Part shown: positions 16,570-24,530 of the stretch, one piece after another | Layout: the number at the start of each line of letters is the position of its first letter | Numbering within the stretch: the first letter of the stretch is position 1 | NCBI GenBank assembly: GCA_031262525.1 | Contig: JAISHM010000008.1 | Coordinates: forward strand, 1 to 44,234 | From: Rickettsiales bacterium | Lineage (GTDB): Bacteria > Pseudomonadota > Alphaproteobacteria > Rs-D84 | DNA: 44,234 nt | Direction of reading: 5' to 3' | Notes under the pieces: model-generated | Told to the model about the DNA's origin: nothing | Databases searched by the model: none | Seen by the model: the letters and a program-made list of their open reading frames with translations, nothing else | Made by a program: the position numbers and the translations under genes

Positions 16570-19251
16570 TTATTTTCCCCACTCTTTTCCTATATTTGTA
16601 TCTGCAACCAAAGGCACCGATAAAGTCGCCACGTTCTCCATTACACTTTTTATACGCGCCGCAAATTCATCTGCGATTTTTTCATCACATTCAAATACTA
16701 TTTCATCATGCACCTGTAATATCATTTTTGCCGAGTCCGATTGTAATTTTTCCAATTGAACCATTGCCAATCGCATCAAGTCTGCCTCGGCACCTTGAAT
16801 TGGCGCATTGGTCGCAGCTCGCAATCCATACGCGCGCGTCCGTGAATTTTGTAATTCTGGCAATTCAATTTTGCGTCCCATTGGCGTCAAAACAAAACCA
16901 TTATCCATTGCAAATTTCTTTGTTTTATCAAAATAGTCTGCAATTTCTGGCAATGCCGCCCAATAAGAATCTATGATTTTTTGTGCATCAAGCCGAGATA
17001 CCCCTAATTGCCCCGCCAAACCAAACGCCGACATTCCATAAATCACCGCAAAATTTATAGTCTTTGCGCGCGCCCGCAGTTCCCGTGGCACAGGTTCATT
17101 ACCCGGAATCTTAAACACCTGACGCGCCGTATCTGAATGAATATCACCGCCATTCGCAAACGATTCACGCCACGACGCAACATTTGCAAGGTCCGCCAAA
17201 ATTCGCAATTGCATTTGGGAATAATCCGCCGACACCAACACCCGACCTTTTCCTGCAACAAAACACCGCCGTATTTCTGCCCCCAGCGCAGTTTTTATCG
17301 GAATATTTTGTAAATTCGGGTCGCGCGAAGACAAGCGCCCTGTATTTGTGCTGGTCTGTAAATAAGTCGTATGAATCCGCCCATCCGCCCCAATTTGCCG
17401 TGGCAGTGCGTCCGCGTAAGTTCCAGCCAATTTCGCAACAGACCGCCATTCTAAAATTTTTGCCGCAATTGGATGTTCCATTTCACCCAAGGTTTCCGCG
17501 TCTGTTGATTTTCGGCGCGGCAATCCCATTTCATCATACAACACAACCCCCAGTTGCGCGGGACTGGCCACATTAAATTCGCGCCCAGCCATTGCCCAAA
17601 TTTCAGATTCCAGCGTCGTCATATTATTATGAAAAATCGTTGATAAGTTTTGCATCCCCGCCCTATTGATTAAAACCCCTGTCCTTTCCATTTTCAACAA
17701 AACTTTCAGCAACGGCAAATCACAAGTATTATAAACATCTTTTAACTTTTTTTCCTTGTCCAGCCTGCCACAAAAAATATGATACAAATTAAAACAAACA
17801 ACTGCGTCCTCGGCCGCGTATGGGGTTGCCACACTGATATCCAATTCCGCAAAACGCATATCCGCATTCTTGGTCTTGTCCGGGAACAAGGACGCAAACT
17901 TTATATTTTCATGATTCAGATAAATCCGCGCCAAATCGTCCAGGTTATGCGCGTGCACCATTCCATCCAACACATACGACATCAACATTGTATCGTCAAT
18001 TGGTGCAATTTTATCAACTGCCCAACCTTCGTTCGCCAAAATATGCAGGTCATATTTCAGATTATGTCCAACCTTTACAACTTTCGGATTTATTAAAATC
18101 GGCAATAATTTTTTATAAACCAGTCCTATATCCAATTGCCCAGACTCTATCTTATCCCCCCCGAATAAATCGGTCGCACGTGATTTATGACGCAATGGAA
18201 TATAAACACCATTCGTTTTATCGGTCGCCAATGAAATCCCGACCACCCTATCCGTCATTTGATTCAGCCCTGTGGTTTCTGTGTCAATCGCCAGCACATC
18301 ACCAACCCCAACCAAAAATTTATCCAGTTCCGATTCTGTCTTGATTGTCTGATAGGTAAAGTTTATTGTATCAGGTATTATTGTTTCTGGGGTTGGCGCA
18401 CCACTAAAAAGTTTTTTTGCTTTATCGGACAACGAATTACTGCCCAGTTCGTCGCGAGTAAATTTTACAAACCCGTCCAGGTCAAATACAAAATCCCCGT
18501 CATTAAATTCAGGCAATTCCGCGTCTGTTTTTAACCGAACCAATTGCCGTGAGATTTCAATTTGATTTTTATTATCGGTTAAAATATCGCGAATCCGTTC
18601 GCTTTTTATTTTATCCAGACTTTCATAAATTTTATCCAGGCTGCCAAATTCATTTATCAACTCGGCCGCTTTTTTTGGTCCAATCCCCGGGGCACCAGGA
18701 ACATTATCGGACGCATCCCCAATCAGCGCCTGGGCATCAACCACCTGGTCTGGACGCACGCCGAATTTTTCCAGAACACCATCGGCGCGAATTTCACGCT
18801 CTTTCATCGTGTCATACATAAACACACAATCCGACACCAATTGCATTAAATCTTTATCACTGGAAACAATTCGTGTCTGCCCCACGCCACATTGCCGCGT
18901 TGCCAGTGTTGCGATTACATCATCAGCCTCTATCCCCGACACACACAACACCGGCATTCCCATTGCACGCGCAGCGTCCCGCGTCAATTCAATCTGAGCG
19001 ACCAAATCCGCGGGCGTATCACCCCGATTAGCCTTATACATAGGATAAATTTCATTACGGAAAGTTTTGCGCGATGCGTCAAAAACACATATAACCCTGT
19101 CGCCTGCGCGCGATGCCGCCAGCAATGGTAATAACATATTGCAAAACCCATAAACCGCATTTACAGGCACGCCGTCTGGGCGCGTCAGGCGCGAATGCAC
19201 GCCGTAATACGCCCGAAATAATAAAGAATTTCCGTCAATCAGTGTCAGCAT
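16570..19251 (-). CDS. polA: DNA polymerase I
   Basis: An 893-residue three-domain enzyme of DNA repair and Okazaki-fragment processing. Residues 1 to about 290 are the 5' nuclease (MLTLIDGNSLLFRAYYG, SGIEADDVIATLA). About 310-500 is the 3'-5' exonuclease domain with an intact AIDTETTGL (Exo I) and VGHNLKYDL (Exo II), so proofreading is likely active. The rest is the polymerase: VSADYSQMQLRILA (motif A), RAKTINFAVIYGMSAFGL (motif B) and LQVHDEIVFE (motif C). Its ATG shares one base with the stop of the upstream outer-membrane protein gene (TAATG), so the two are co-translated. Confidence 0.98.
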   Translation of the reverse strand: MLTLIDGNSLLFRAYYGVHSRLTRPDGVPVNAVYGFCNMLLPLLAASRAGDRVICVFDASRKTFRNEIYPMYKANRGDTPADLVAQIELTRDAARAMGMPVLCVSGIEADDVIATLATRQCGVGQTRIVSSDKDLMQLVSDCVFMYDTMKEREIRADGVLEKFGVRPDQVVDAQALIGDASDNVPGAPGIGPKKAAELINEFGSLDKIYESLDKIKSERIRDILTDNKNQIEISRQLVRLKTDAELPEFNDGDFVFDLDGFVKFTRDELGSNSLSDKAKKLFSGAPTPETIIPDTINFTYQTIKTESELDKFLVGVGDVLAIDTETTGLNQMTDRVVGISLATDKTNGVYIPLRHKSRATDLFGGDKIESGQLDIGLVYKKLLPILINPKVVKVGHNLKYDLHILANEGWAVDKIAPIDDTMLMSYVLDGMVHAHNLDDLARIYLNHENIKFASLFPDKTKNADMRFAELDISVATPYAAEDAVVCFNLYHIFCGRLDKEKKLKDVYNTCDLPLLKVLLKMERTGVLINRAGMQNLSTIFHNNMTTLESEIWAMAGREFNVASPAQLGVVLYDEMGLPRRKSTDAETLGEMEHPIAAKILEWRSVAKLAGTYADALPRQIGADGRIHTTYLQTSTNTGRLSSRDPNLQNIPIKTALGAEIRRCFVAGKGRVLVSADYSQMQLRILADLANVASWRESFANGGDIHSDTARQVFKIPGNEPVPRELRARAKTINFAVIYGMSAFGLAGQLGVSRLDAQKIIDSYWAALPEIADYFDKTKKFAMDNGFVLTPMGRKIELPELQNSRTRAYGLRAATNAPIQGAEADLMRLAMVQLEKLQSDSAKMILQVHDEIVFECDEKIADEFAARIKSVMENVATLSVPLVADTNIGKEWGK

Positions 19252-19778
19252 TAAAATGTATATCTCAACTTTGCACGTAATTCATAATGTAATGCCTGGG
19301 CATCGGCGGCAAAGTTTGGTAAATAAACCGCGCGACCCTCGGCATCCAATGACAACGATGCCAGCGGAATATCCACAGACGCGCCAATTAAACCCTGGGC
19401 CGCCCAGGTGCTGCGTGCATTTTTCAACGACACATCGGATAGGCGTCCATCAAATTGCATACCCGCACCCGCCCCAATATAAGGGGTTATTATCGGCATT
19501 GGAAAAATTTTTGCCATTATATTCGCCATTGCCAGATTGGTTTCTAAAACATCTGTTTTCAGATAGTTATATTCAATTTCTGCACGAATAACCGGGATAT
19601 CAATTCCGAACACCGCGCCATACGACTTTGCATATTCATTATGATTTCCTGCATCTTTGATAAAATAATGCTGACCGCCCAGACCACCAGTCGCACCGAT
19701 ATACAAGTCCATAATTGCCGCTTGTCCTGCACCTGCGAACATTACGCCCGCCAATGATAAAACAAATAATTTTTTCAT
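19251..19778 (-). CDS. Small outer-membrane beta-barrel protein
   Basis: A 175-residue protein with signal peptide MKKLFVLSLAGVMFAGAGQA, then alternating strands (LYIGATGGLGGQHYF, VIRAEIEYNYLK, ITPYIGAGAGMQF, LSLDAEGRAVYLP) and a final ELRAKLRYTF ending in aromatic Phe, the outer-membrane insertion signal. It probably forms an 8-stranded barrel of the OmpA/Omp25-like class. It lies directly upstream of polA with a one-base overlap, an unusual pairing, and is divergent from pth. TCTCCTT on the plus strand is its ribosome-binding site. Confidence 0.85.
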   Translation of the reverse strand: MKKLFVLSLAGVMFAGAGQAAIMDLYIGATGGLGGQHYFIKDAGNHNEYAKSYGAVFGIDIPVIRAEIEYNYLKTDVLETNLAMANIMAKIFPMPIITPYIGAGAGMQFDGRLSDVSLKNARSTWAAQGLIGASVDIPLASLSLDAEGRAVYLPNFAADAQALHYELRAKLRYTF

Positions 19779-19800
19779 ATTTTTCTCCTTGGTATGATAT

Positions 19801-19806
19801 TATAAT
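19801..19806 (+). promoter_or_regulatory. -10 element of pth
   Basis: TATAAT 20 bp before the pth ATG, in the 47-bp space shared with the divergent outer-membrane protein gene. No clear -35 hexamer. Confidence 0.4.
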
Positions 19807-19825
19807 AGAAAAAAGGGATAAGGTT

Positions 19826-20329
19826 ATGCAAGAAAATAAACCTATTTTAATTATCGGTCTGGGCAATCCTGGGAACCAATACAAAAACACGCGGCACAAC
19901 GCGGGCTTTATCGCGGTGGAGCATCTGGCGAGCGATGACGCGGTTTGGAAAAAAGAGAAAAATGCGTTGGTATCAAAACGGGATAAATTTATTTTTGCAA
20001 TGCCGCAAACTTTTATGAATTTGTCGGGTGCGGCGGCGTTGGCACTGATGACCTTTTATAAAATTCCATTGGAAAATTTGGTCGTTATTCACGACGACAT
20101 TGACCTGAAAATCGGGGACATTCGTGAAAAGCGTGGGGGGGGCAGCGCGGGACACAACGGAATAAAAAGCATTGCGGGGGCTGTTGGAAATGACTTTCAC
20201 CGAATCAGAGTCGGTGTTGGTCGTCCCGAAAATAATTTAATAAATGTATCGGATTGGGTTCTGGGAAAATTCAGCGCGATTGAATTAAAACAAATCGCGG
20301 ATGTTATTAAACAAATTCAATTACCATAA
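19826..20329 (+). CDS. pth: Peptidyl-tRNA hydrolase
   Basis: Recycles peptidyl-tRNA released from stalled ribosomes. The start at 19826 (MQENKPILIIGLGNPG) follows GATAAGGTT; the longer upstream frame would run through the divergent gene. Active-site features are present: the Asn in GLGNPG, the catalytic His in TRHNAGF, the Asp in VVIHDDIDL, and GGGSAGHNGIKSI. At 167 residues it is about 20 shorter than usual at the C-terminus. A G8 run at 20,135-20,142 encodes part of the Gly loop and is in frame. A terminator follows. Confidence 0.95.
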   Translation: MQENKPILIIGLGNPGNQYKNTRHNAGFIAVEHLASDDAVWKKEKNALVSKRDKFIFAMPQTFMNLSGAAALALMTFYKIPLENLVVIHDDIDLKIGDIREKRGGGSAGHNGIKSIAGAVGNDFHRIRVGVGRPENNLINVSDWVLGKFSAIELKQIADVIKQIQLP

Positions 20330-20330
20330 A

Positions 20331-20361
20331 AAAAACAATCCGCAATTGCGGATTGTTTTTT
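20331..20361. terminator. Bidirectional terminator after pth
   Basis: AACAATCCGCAA pairs perfectly with TTGCGGATTGTT, with A-run and T-run flanks, between convergent pth and the outer-membrane protein gene at 20375. Confidence 0.88.
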
Positions 20362-20374
20362 GACCAGTTTTGAT

Positions 20375-21043
20375 TTAGAACGTATAACGCGCGCCAACCA
20401 AAATTTCATGCGATTCTATGTCCATATTTGTTATACTGGTTTCATCAAAACCTGTGGTTATAACACGGACCGCAATATCGTTTTTCCCCATATCAACATA
20501 ACGATATGATACATCAAATGTCAATGCATCATTAAATTGGTATGCAACGCCACCACCAACATTCCAAACAAAGTTTGTTTTGGTGGAATCAGCCTCGGCA
20601 TCTATACCTGCTGCCCGTGATTCCACTTCTACATCTGTATTCAGAATTCCGATACCCACACCGCCACCAATAAATGGAGTTATTTTTGTATCAGTCGTAA
20701 TATCATAGTATGCATTCGCCATAATAAAGTTTTGCGCAACGCTGTAATCTGCCTTGGCCTCTGCGCCACGCCAAGCCGCTGGTTTCACGATAAATTCATC
20801 TTCCAGTTCGCCAAAACCATATTCAATTTCGCCACGCAAACCGAAATCGGACGCCGCGCCGAATGCGATTTTTCCAATAAAACCCGCCGCACCGCGCTGG
20901 TCAAAATTTTCATCTGCAATATCATTATAAACATCTGCATTGGTCAGACCCGCGCCCAAACGCAATGCCGCGTATGGATATGCCGCATTTGCGCCGACCA
21001 TCGCCATTAAAACAATCCCCGAAGTTAAAAGAACTTTTTTCAT
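20375..21043 (-). CDS. Outer-membrane beta-barrel surface protein (Omp25/OmpA-like)
   Basis: The start at 21043 (MKKVLLTSGIVLMAMVGANA) after AAGGAGAAAAAA gives 222 residues with a signal peptide. The mature part has the pattern of an eight-stranded barrel: YAALRLGAGLTNADVY, LRGEIEYGFGELED, FIMANAYYDI, ITPFIGGGVGIGIL, FVWNVGGGVAYQFND, LTFDVSYRYVDMG and the C-terminal ILVGARYTF ending in Phe. ITPFIGGGVG is typical of porin-like surface antigens in alphaproteobacteria. It stands alone, with a terminator shared with pth downstream and repeats upstream. Confidence 0.88.
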   Translation of the reverse strand: MKKVLLTSGIVLMAMVGANAAYPYAALRLGAGLTNADVYNDIADENFDQRGAAGFIGKIAFGAASDFGLRGEIEYGFGELEDEFIVKPAAWRGAEAKADYSVAQNFIMANAYYDITTDTKITPFIGGGVGIGILNTDVEVESRAAGIDAEADSTKTNFVWNVGGGVAYQFNDALTFDVSYRYVDMGKNDIAVRVITTGFDETSITNMDIESHEILVGARYTF

Positions 21044-21136
21044 TTTTTTCTCCTTGAGTAATTTGTATAAAAATTTTATACACACAAATTGTAAAACACA
21101 AAAACACAAAAAGCAAATTATTCATAAGATTTTATT

Positions 21137-21160
21137 CGTTGTCCTTTATAAAGGACAACG
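21137..21160. repeat. Palindrome copy 5, extended
   Basis: The 20-bp core TTGTCCTTTATAAAGGACAA (21139-21158) is extended by CG on both sides to a perfect 24-bp palindrome, 94 bp upstream of the outer-membrane protein start. Confidence 0.9.
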
Positions 21161-21189
21161 ATTTTATAACTTGATATTTCTTTGATTTT

Positions 21190-21376
21190 TTTGGACTTGG
21201 CTGAACCACCCCGGCACCCTTCGCCAAGGCTATGGGTGCCACCCCTCCACAGGGTGGGGAACTTCCACAAAAAAAATCTATAATCACAAATCCGCTCTCT
21301 GCCGTCATACTCGCAACGGCGGGTATCCACTGCCCCGCAGGGATTTAATTTTATCGTTGTCCTTTATAATGGACAA
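21190..21376. repeat. Second repeat cluster
   Basis: Bases 21190-21265 are an inverted relative of 13028-13087: reversed, they read GGAAGTTCCCCACCC...GGGGTGGTTCAGCCAAGTCC. Bases 21301-21347 repeat the CGTCATAC...ATCCACTGCCCCGCAGGG element of 13132-13174. A palindrome copy, TTGTCCTTTATAATGGACAA, sits at 21357-21376, followed by GTTTTTAATCTGTTA. The order of units is the same as in the first cluster. No gene is credible between 21,044 and 21,434. Confidence 0.8.
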
Positions 21377-21434
21377 GTTTTTAATCTGTTAGTTATAAAT
21401 AAAATTGAACTCTGAACTTTATACTCTAAGAACT

Positions 21435-21592
21435 CTATCGCCCTGCTGCTTTGCGTTTTGTATATATATAACGAACCCCTGTGTTTTCGTCATACACATC
21501 TTGGTTGGTCTTATCCATTCCCAGAAAAGTTCTGATTTTATTTTCGGTTGATAACGGAAGGTTTTCGTCCGACGGTATTTCTATGGGGTCAG
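21435..21592 (-). other. Probable out-of-frame C-terminus of the preceding exported protein
   Basis: A reading frame directly after the A8 tract encodes about 50 polar residues (DPIEIPSDENLPL, FLGMDKTNQDVYDENTGV) ending KRKAAGR. It has no start or ribosome-binding site of its own, so I read it as the displaced tail of the 23082-21589 gene. Confidence 0.55.
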
Positions 21593-23082
21593 TTTTTTTT
21601 ACAAGGTTCGGTTTCGCTGTATCCCACGCCACCTGCACTATAACAAATATTACATTCATATAATTCTGATTCTAATTCGTCCGATAATTTACCACCTTTA
21701 TATTTAATATATTGTAGTTCGTTACTGCGGTCCTCACATAATAACGCCGCAAATGTACTAATGGGTTCATCATTATTATCCGGGTCTAATACACAAGAAA
21801 CCAATTGACTATACCCAACCCCATTTGCATTCATACAATCCATACATTCAAATAAAGTTTGCCTGTCAGTTTCCGCCCAATTAGATTTATCTGAATAATT
21901 ATTGCTCCGTATTAAATCATCTATTTTATTATCACATAATTGTTGCGCAATCTGTGCACGCTTACTATTGTTATAAATATCAACGATATTAGCCCCAGGG
22001 TTTATACCCAACTGATTTTGAATATTTTGGAATGGGATGGTCGCCACAGAACCACTTTTTCTTGTTTCAACAGCAACAACAACTTTTTGCCCATCAGATT
22101 TTTTTTGTTGGGTTATTTGTGTTATTTCACCTGTAATTGGCTTTGTAACATTTTCTATACTGACATTATAATTTTTGCCATCCATGACTTTGTCTATCAA
22201 CGCTTGCCCGCCCAGTGCCACCGCCGCACCACCCACAACCGCAATCGTGCCGCCGACAACCTTATCCTTACTGGTATCGCGCTGCGCTGCAATCAGTTGC
22301 GCGTCGCGCCCGTCTGCGTTTAATTGTGCCTGACTCAGACTGCCAAAGGCAGATGTTTTATCCCCTGCAACCATGGCCTGATTATCATACAAGGTCCCAG
22401 AATCCGTAATAATTCTCGCACTGGAAACCGACCCGTCGGGCGCATAAACAATATCACCTATTTCTATTTCTGATTCCAGCCCGGGCAATTTATTCATTTG
22501 TTCTTTCAATGTTTTTAATTCCAAGGCCCGCATTGCGTATTCTTCGCGTTGCAAAGCCAAATCCGTCGCCGCAATGGCAACCCCGCGGTCATTAAACTTT
22601 GCGGAACCACCCGGATATGGACAAGACAGCCCCGCCAAATAACCGCTCATTCGGGCATCAGCTTTATCGTCTTGTTTTTGTTCGCCCAAACCCTGGGCCA
22701 GATTCATCGCGCCCAGACCGGTTGCGGCGGTTGCAATTGAATTATCCAGTTTATTTATGTTATACAGCGAATCTTTATCCGACACCACGACTTCGCGCTT
22801 TGTAGTGGTCGGCAATTCTGGCATATTATTTATTATTTCTGTTGGGCTTGTCCCTTGTGCCCCCAGGTCATTAGCGACATTTGATATCATTGTTTGTTGG
22901 GATGTATTTATTTTTTCAAATGAAAGCCCTTTTTTAGTTATGGTTGTTGCCTCTAAATTAACATTTCTTATGTGACTATCTTGATAATCTTCACCTGAAT
23001 TTGCTGACATCGCGGGGAATACAACGCAAAACACTGACAACAAAACACACGTTTTATTAAAAATTCTTTTTATCATTTTCAT
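21589..23082 (-). CDS. Exported protein with duplicated Cys module, probably frameshifted near its end
   Basis: A 497-residue protein, third gene of the 25379-to-21435 operon. After the signal peptide (about residues 1-27, ending AMSA) comes a long polar region. A glycine-rich hydrophobic segment (VVGGTIAVVGGAAVALGGQAL) lies near residue 285. The C-terminus has two copies of a module ending in ECMDCMNANGVGYS and ECNICYSAGGVGYS. It stops at 21589 just after an A8 tract (plus-strand T8 at 21593-21600). With seven A residues the frame would continue for about 50 residues (TDPIEIPSDENLPLST to TKRKAAGR) and stop at 21435. That continuation looks coding. Function unknown. Confidence 0.8.
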   Translation of the reverse strand: MKMIKRIFNKTCVLLSVFCVVFPAMSANSGEDYQDSHIRNVNLEATTITKKGLSFEKINTSQQTMISNVANDLGAQGTSPTEIINNMPELPTTTKREVVVSDKDSLYNINKLDNSIATAATGLGAMNLAQGLGEQKQDDKADARMSGYLAGLSCPYPGGSAKFNDRGVAIAATDLALQREEYAMRALELKTLKEQMNKLPGLESEIEIGDIVYAPDGSVSSARIITDSGTLYDNQAMVAGDKTSAFGSLSQAQLNADGRDAQLIAAQRDTSKDKVVGGTIAVVGGAAVALGGQALIDKVMDGKNYNVSIENVTKPITGEITQITQQKKSDGQKVVVAVETRKSGSVATIPFQNIQNQLGINPGANIVDIYNNSKRAQIAQQLCDNKIDDLIRSNNYSDKSNWAETDRQTLFECMDCMNANGVGYSQLVSCVLDPDNNDEPISTFAALLCEDRSNELQYIKYKGGKLSDELESELYECNICYSAGGVGYSETEPCKKN

Positions 23083-23216
23083 TTTTTATCTATTGTTCCC
23101 AAATTTAATTTTGTATTCCCAAACAACGACTCACCTGCCTTTTGCTCAAACGTTTTTATTGTGGTCAGCGTCATTGGGGTGTTGCTGCCCCCCCCCGACG
23201 CTACACCGGACGCCCC
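23079..23216 (-). other. In-frame continuation after a TAG stop
   Basis: In the same frame as the 24527-23217 gene, 45 sense codons follow its TAG. They encode a Gly/Ser linker (GASGVASGGGGSN) and then PMTLTTIKTFEQKAGESLF and a polar tail ending IDKK. The TGA that ends this stretch overlaps the ATG of the next gene as ATGA, the usual sign of the true gene end in an operon. The TAG is therefore probably an internal interruption. Confidence 0.6.
23188..23196. repeat. 9-bp poly-C tract in the displaced C-terminus
   Basis: Nine C residues on the plus strand encode Gly-Gly-Gly of the linker after the TAG codon. Confidence 0.85.
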
Positions 23217-24527
23217 CTAATTACCAGAACCCCCATCACCAGACGTGCTATTTGTTGTTGCCGACGCAGCCGCTGTTGTATTATTATTTTCTGTTGTGTT
23301 GTTCCCAGTAGAATTATTTGTTTCTGTTGCTGTGCTGTTATTTGTGTTTTCAGGGCCCAATGCTTCTTCGGCCTTGGTTTGGGCCTTTAATTTACTGAGG
23401 TTATCCATCAAACCACTGGTAACCGCCGCCGCCGCCGAGCCCAACCCCGCGCCCATCATCGCGTCCGCCGCACCCGTCAATTCGCGGTCGCGCCGCAGCG
23501 AATTTTCCAAATATGTCGTAATATCAACCCCAAACCAATTTTCTGTGCAATCAAAAGTATCCCCCGCATATAATTTTTGTGATGCCATTGTCGCCCCATC
23601 TTCCGCAGAATACAACGACACCGACGCAACACAATCAAACGCCCGCTCGTCAAATAACATTCCCGCGCCGGTACATTTTTTTGATATAGAATCACGCAGG
23701 TCATACAACGCCGCATCCAATTTTGTAATACGAGTCTCTGCACTGATTCTGTTATCTGCAAAAACCTGCATCATTCGCGCAGCAAAGCCAGTATCAACAT
23801 CTGCACAAGAATCCGCAATCCCCTGGCACGCCTTTATCGCCGCATCCCCATAATTTTTTCCCAAACATTTATCAAATGTTTTGCCACATTCGCGCACCAT
23901 ACAATCACGATAATCCACCCCACAGGTTTTTGTATGGTCAAATTCCGCCAATTTTACCGCCATATCTCGGTCGGACAGCACCTCGGGTGCGAACATAGTC
24001 ATTTCTGCGCCACTACATTTCGCGGTCGCCCCACAAGATTCTATTTTTGACGACCATACCGTCGTATCATCACCCGCGCAATCTATGAAATTATCACCAC
24101 ATTTATCCTTCATACACTGACGCAAATCTGTATCACACGAGTTATAACCGCCCGATTTTAGCGTCATCCCAACATCACCCGAAATATCCGTTGTCCCCGC
24201 CGCCGCGCGCTGCGCCGTAATTAAATCCTTTAACCCAGAATCCGTCCCTACTGCATCGCCGCCTGCATCACCAAACACCGCGTTAAACCGGTCAAATCGA
24301 GAATTATCTATGGCAAATACCGATGTCGTTTCTGCCGGAATTTCATCGACCAATACCTGAACCTCAGACGCGATTGGCACTGAACCCCGCACACTTGCCG
24401 CGGTTGGCTTTGCGCGACTTGTTTGCGCGTTTGCCGTTGCCGCCCCTGGGCGCACAACAACATTTGCCGCATTCGCCGTTATCGGTATCGCAAAAATCAT
24501 CATCAAAAATAAAAATTTTATTTTCAT
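23217..24527 (-). CDS. Cysteine-rich exported protein with two C-x6-C-x4-C-x6-C motifs
   Basis: A 436-residue protein, second gene of the operon, starting 3 bp after the preceding stop. The signal peptide (residues 1-20, MKIKFLFLMMIFAIPITANA) leads into VVVRPGAATANAQTS, similar to the VRPG start of the 2157-3953 protein. Two exact motifs occur: C131-x6-C138-x4-C143-x6-C150 and C202-x6-C209-x4-C214-x6-C221. Further Cys pairs lie between and after them. A Gly/Ala-rich hydrophobic segment (AMMGAGLGSAAAAVTSGLM) is near residue 355, then an Asn/Thr/Ser-rich tail. The frame ends at TAG, but 45 coding-like codons follow. Function unknown; a disulfide-linked envelope role is inferred. Confidence 0.82.
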   Translation of the reverse strand: MKIKFLFLMMIFAIPITANAANVVVRPGAATANAQTSRAKPTAASVRGSVPIASEVQVLVDEIPAETTSVFAIDNSRFDRFNAVFGDAGGDAVGTDSGLKDLITAQRAAAGTTDISGDVGMTLKSGGYNSCDTDLRQCMKDKCGDNFIDCAGDDTTVWSSKIESCGATAKCSGAEMTMFAPEVLSDRDMAVKLAEFDHTKTCGVDYRDCMVRECGKTFDKCLGKNYGDAAIKACQGIADSCADVDTGFAARMMQVFADNRISAETRITKLDAALYDLRDSISKKCTGAGMLFDERAFDCVASVSLYSAEDGATMASQKLYAGDTFDCTENWFGVDITTYLENSLRRDRELTGAADAMMGAGLGSAAAAVTSGLMDNLSKLKAQTKAEEALGPENTNNSTATETNNSTGNNTTENNNTTAAASATTNSTSGDGGSGN

Positions 24528-24530
24528 ATT

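Noticed and set aside
23217-23219. Pyrrolysine or other recoding of TAG
   Set aside because: recO and the integrase end in TAG with no coding sequence behind it, and no pyl genes are seen; nonsense mutation or error is simpler.
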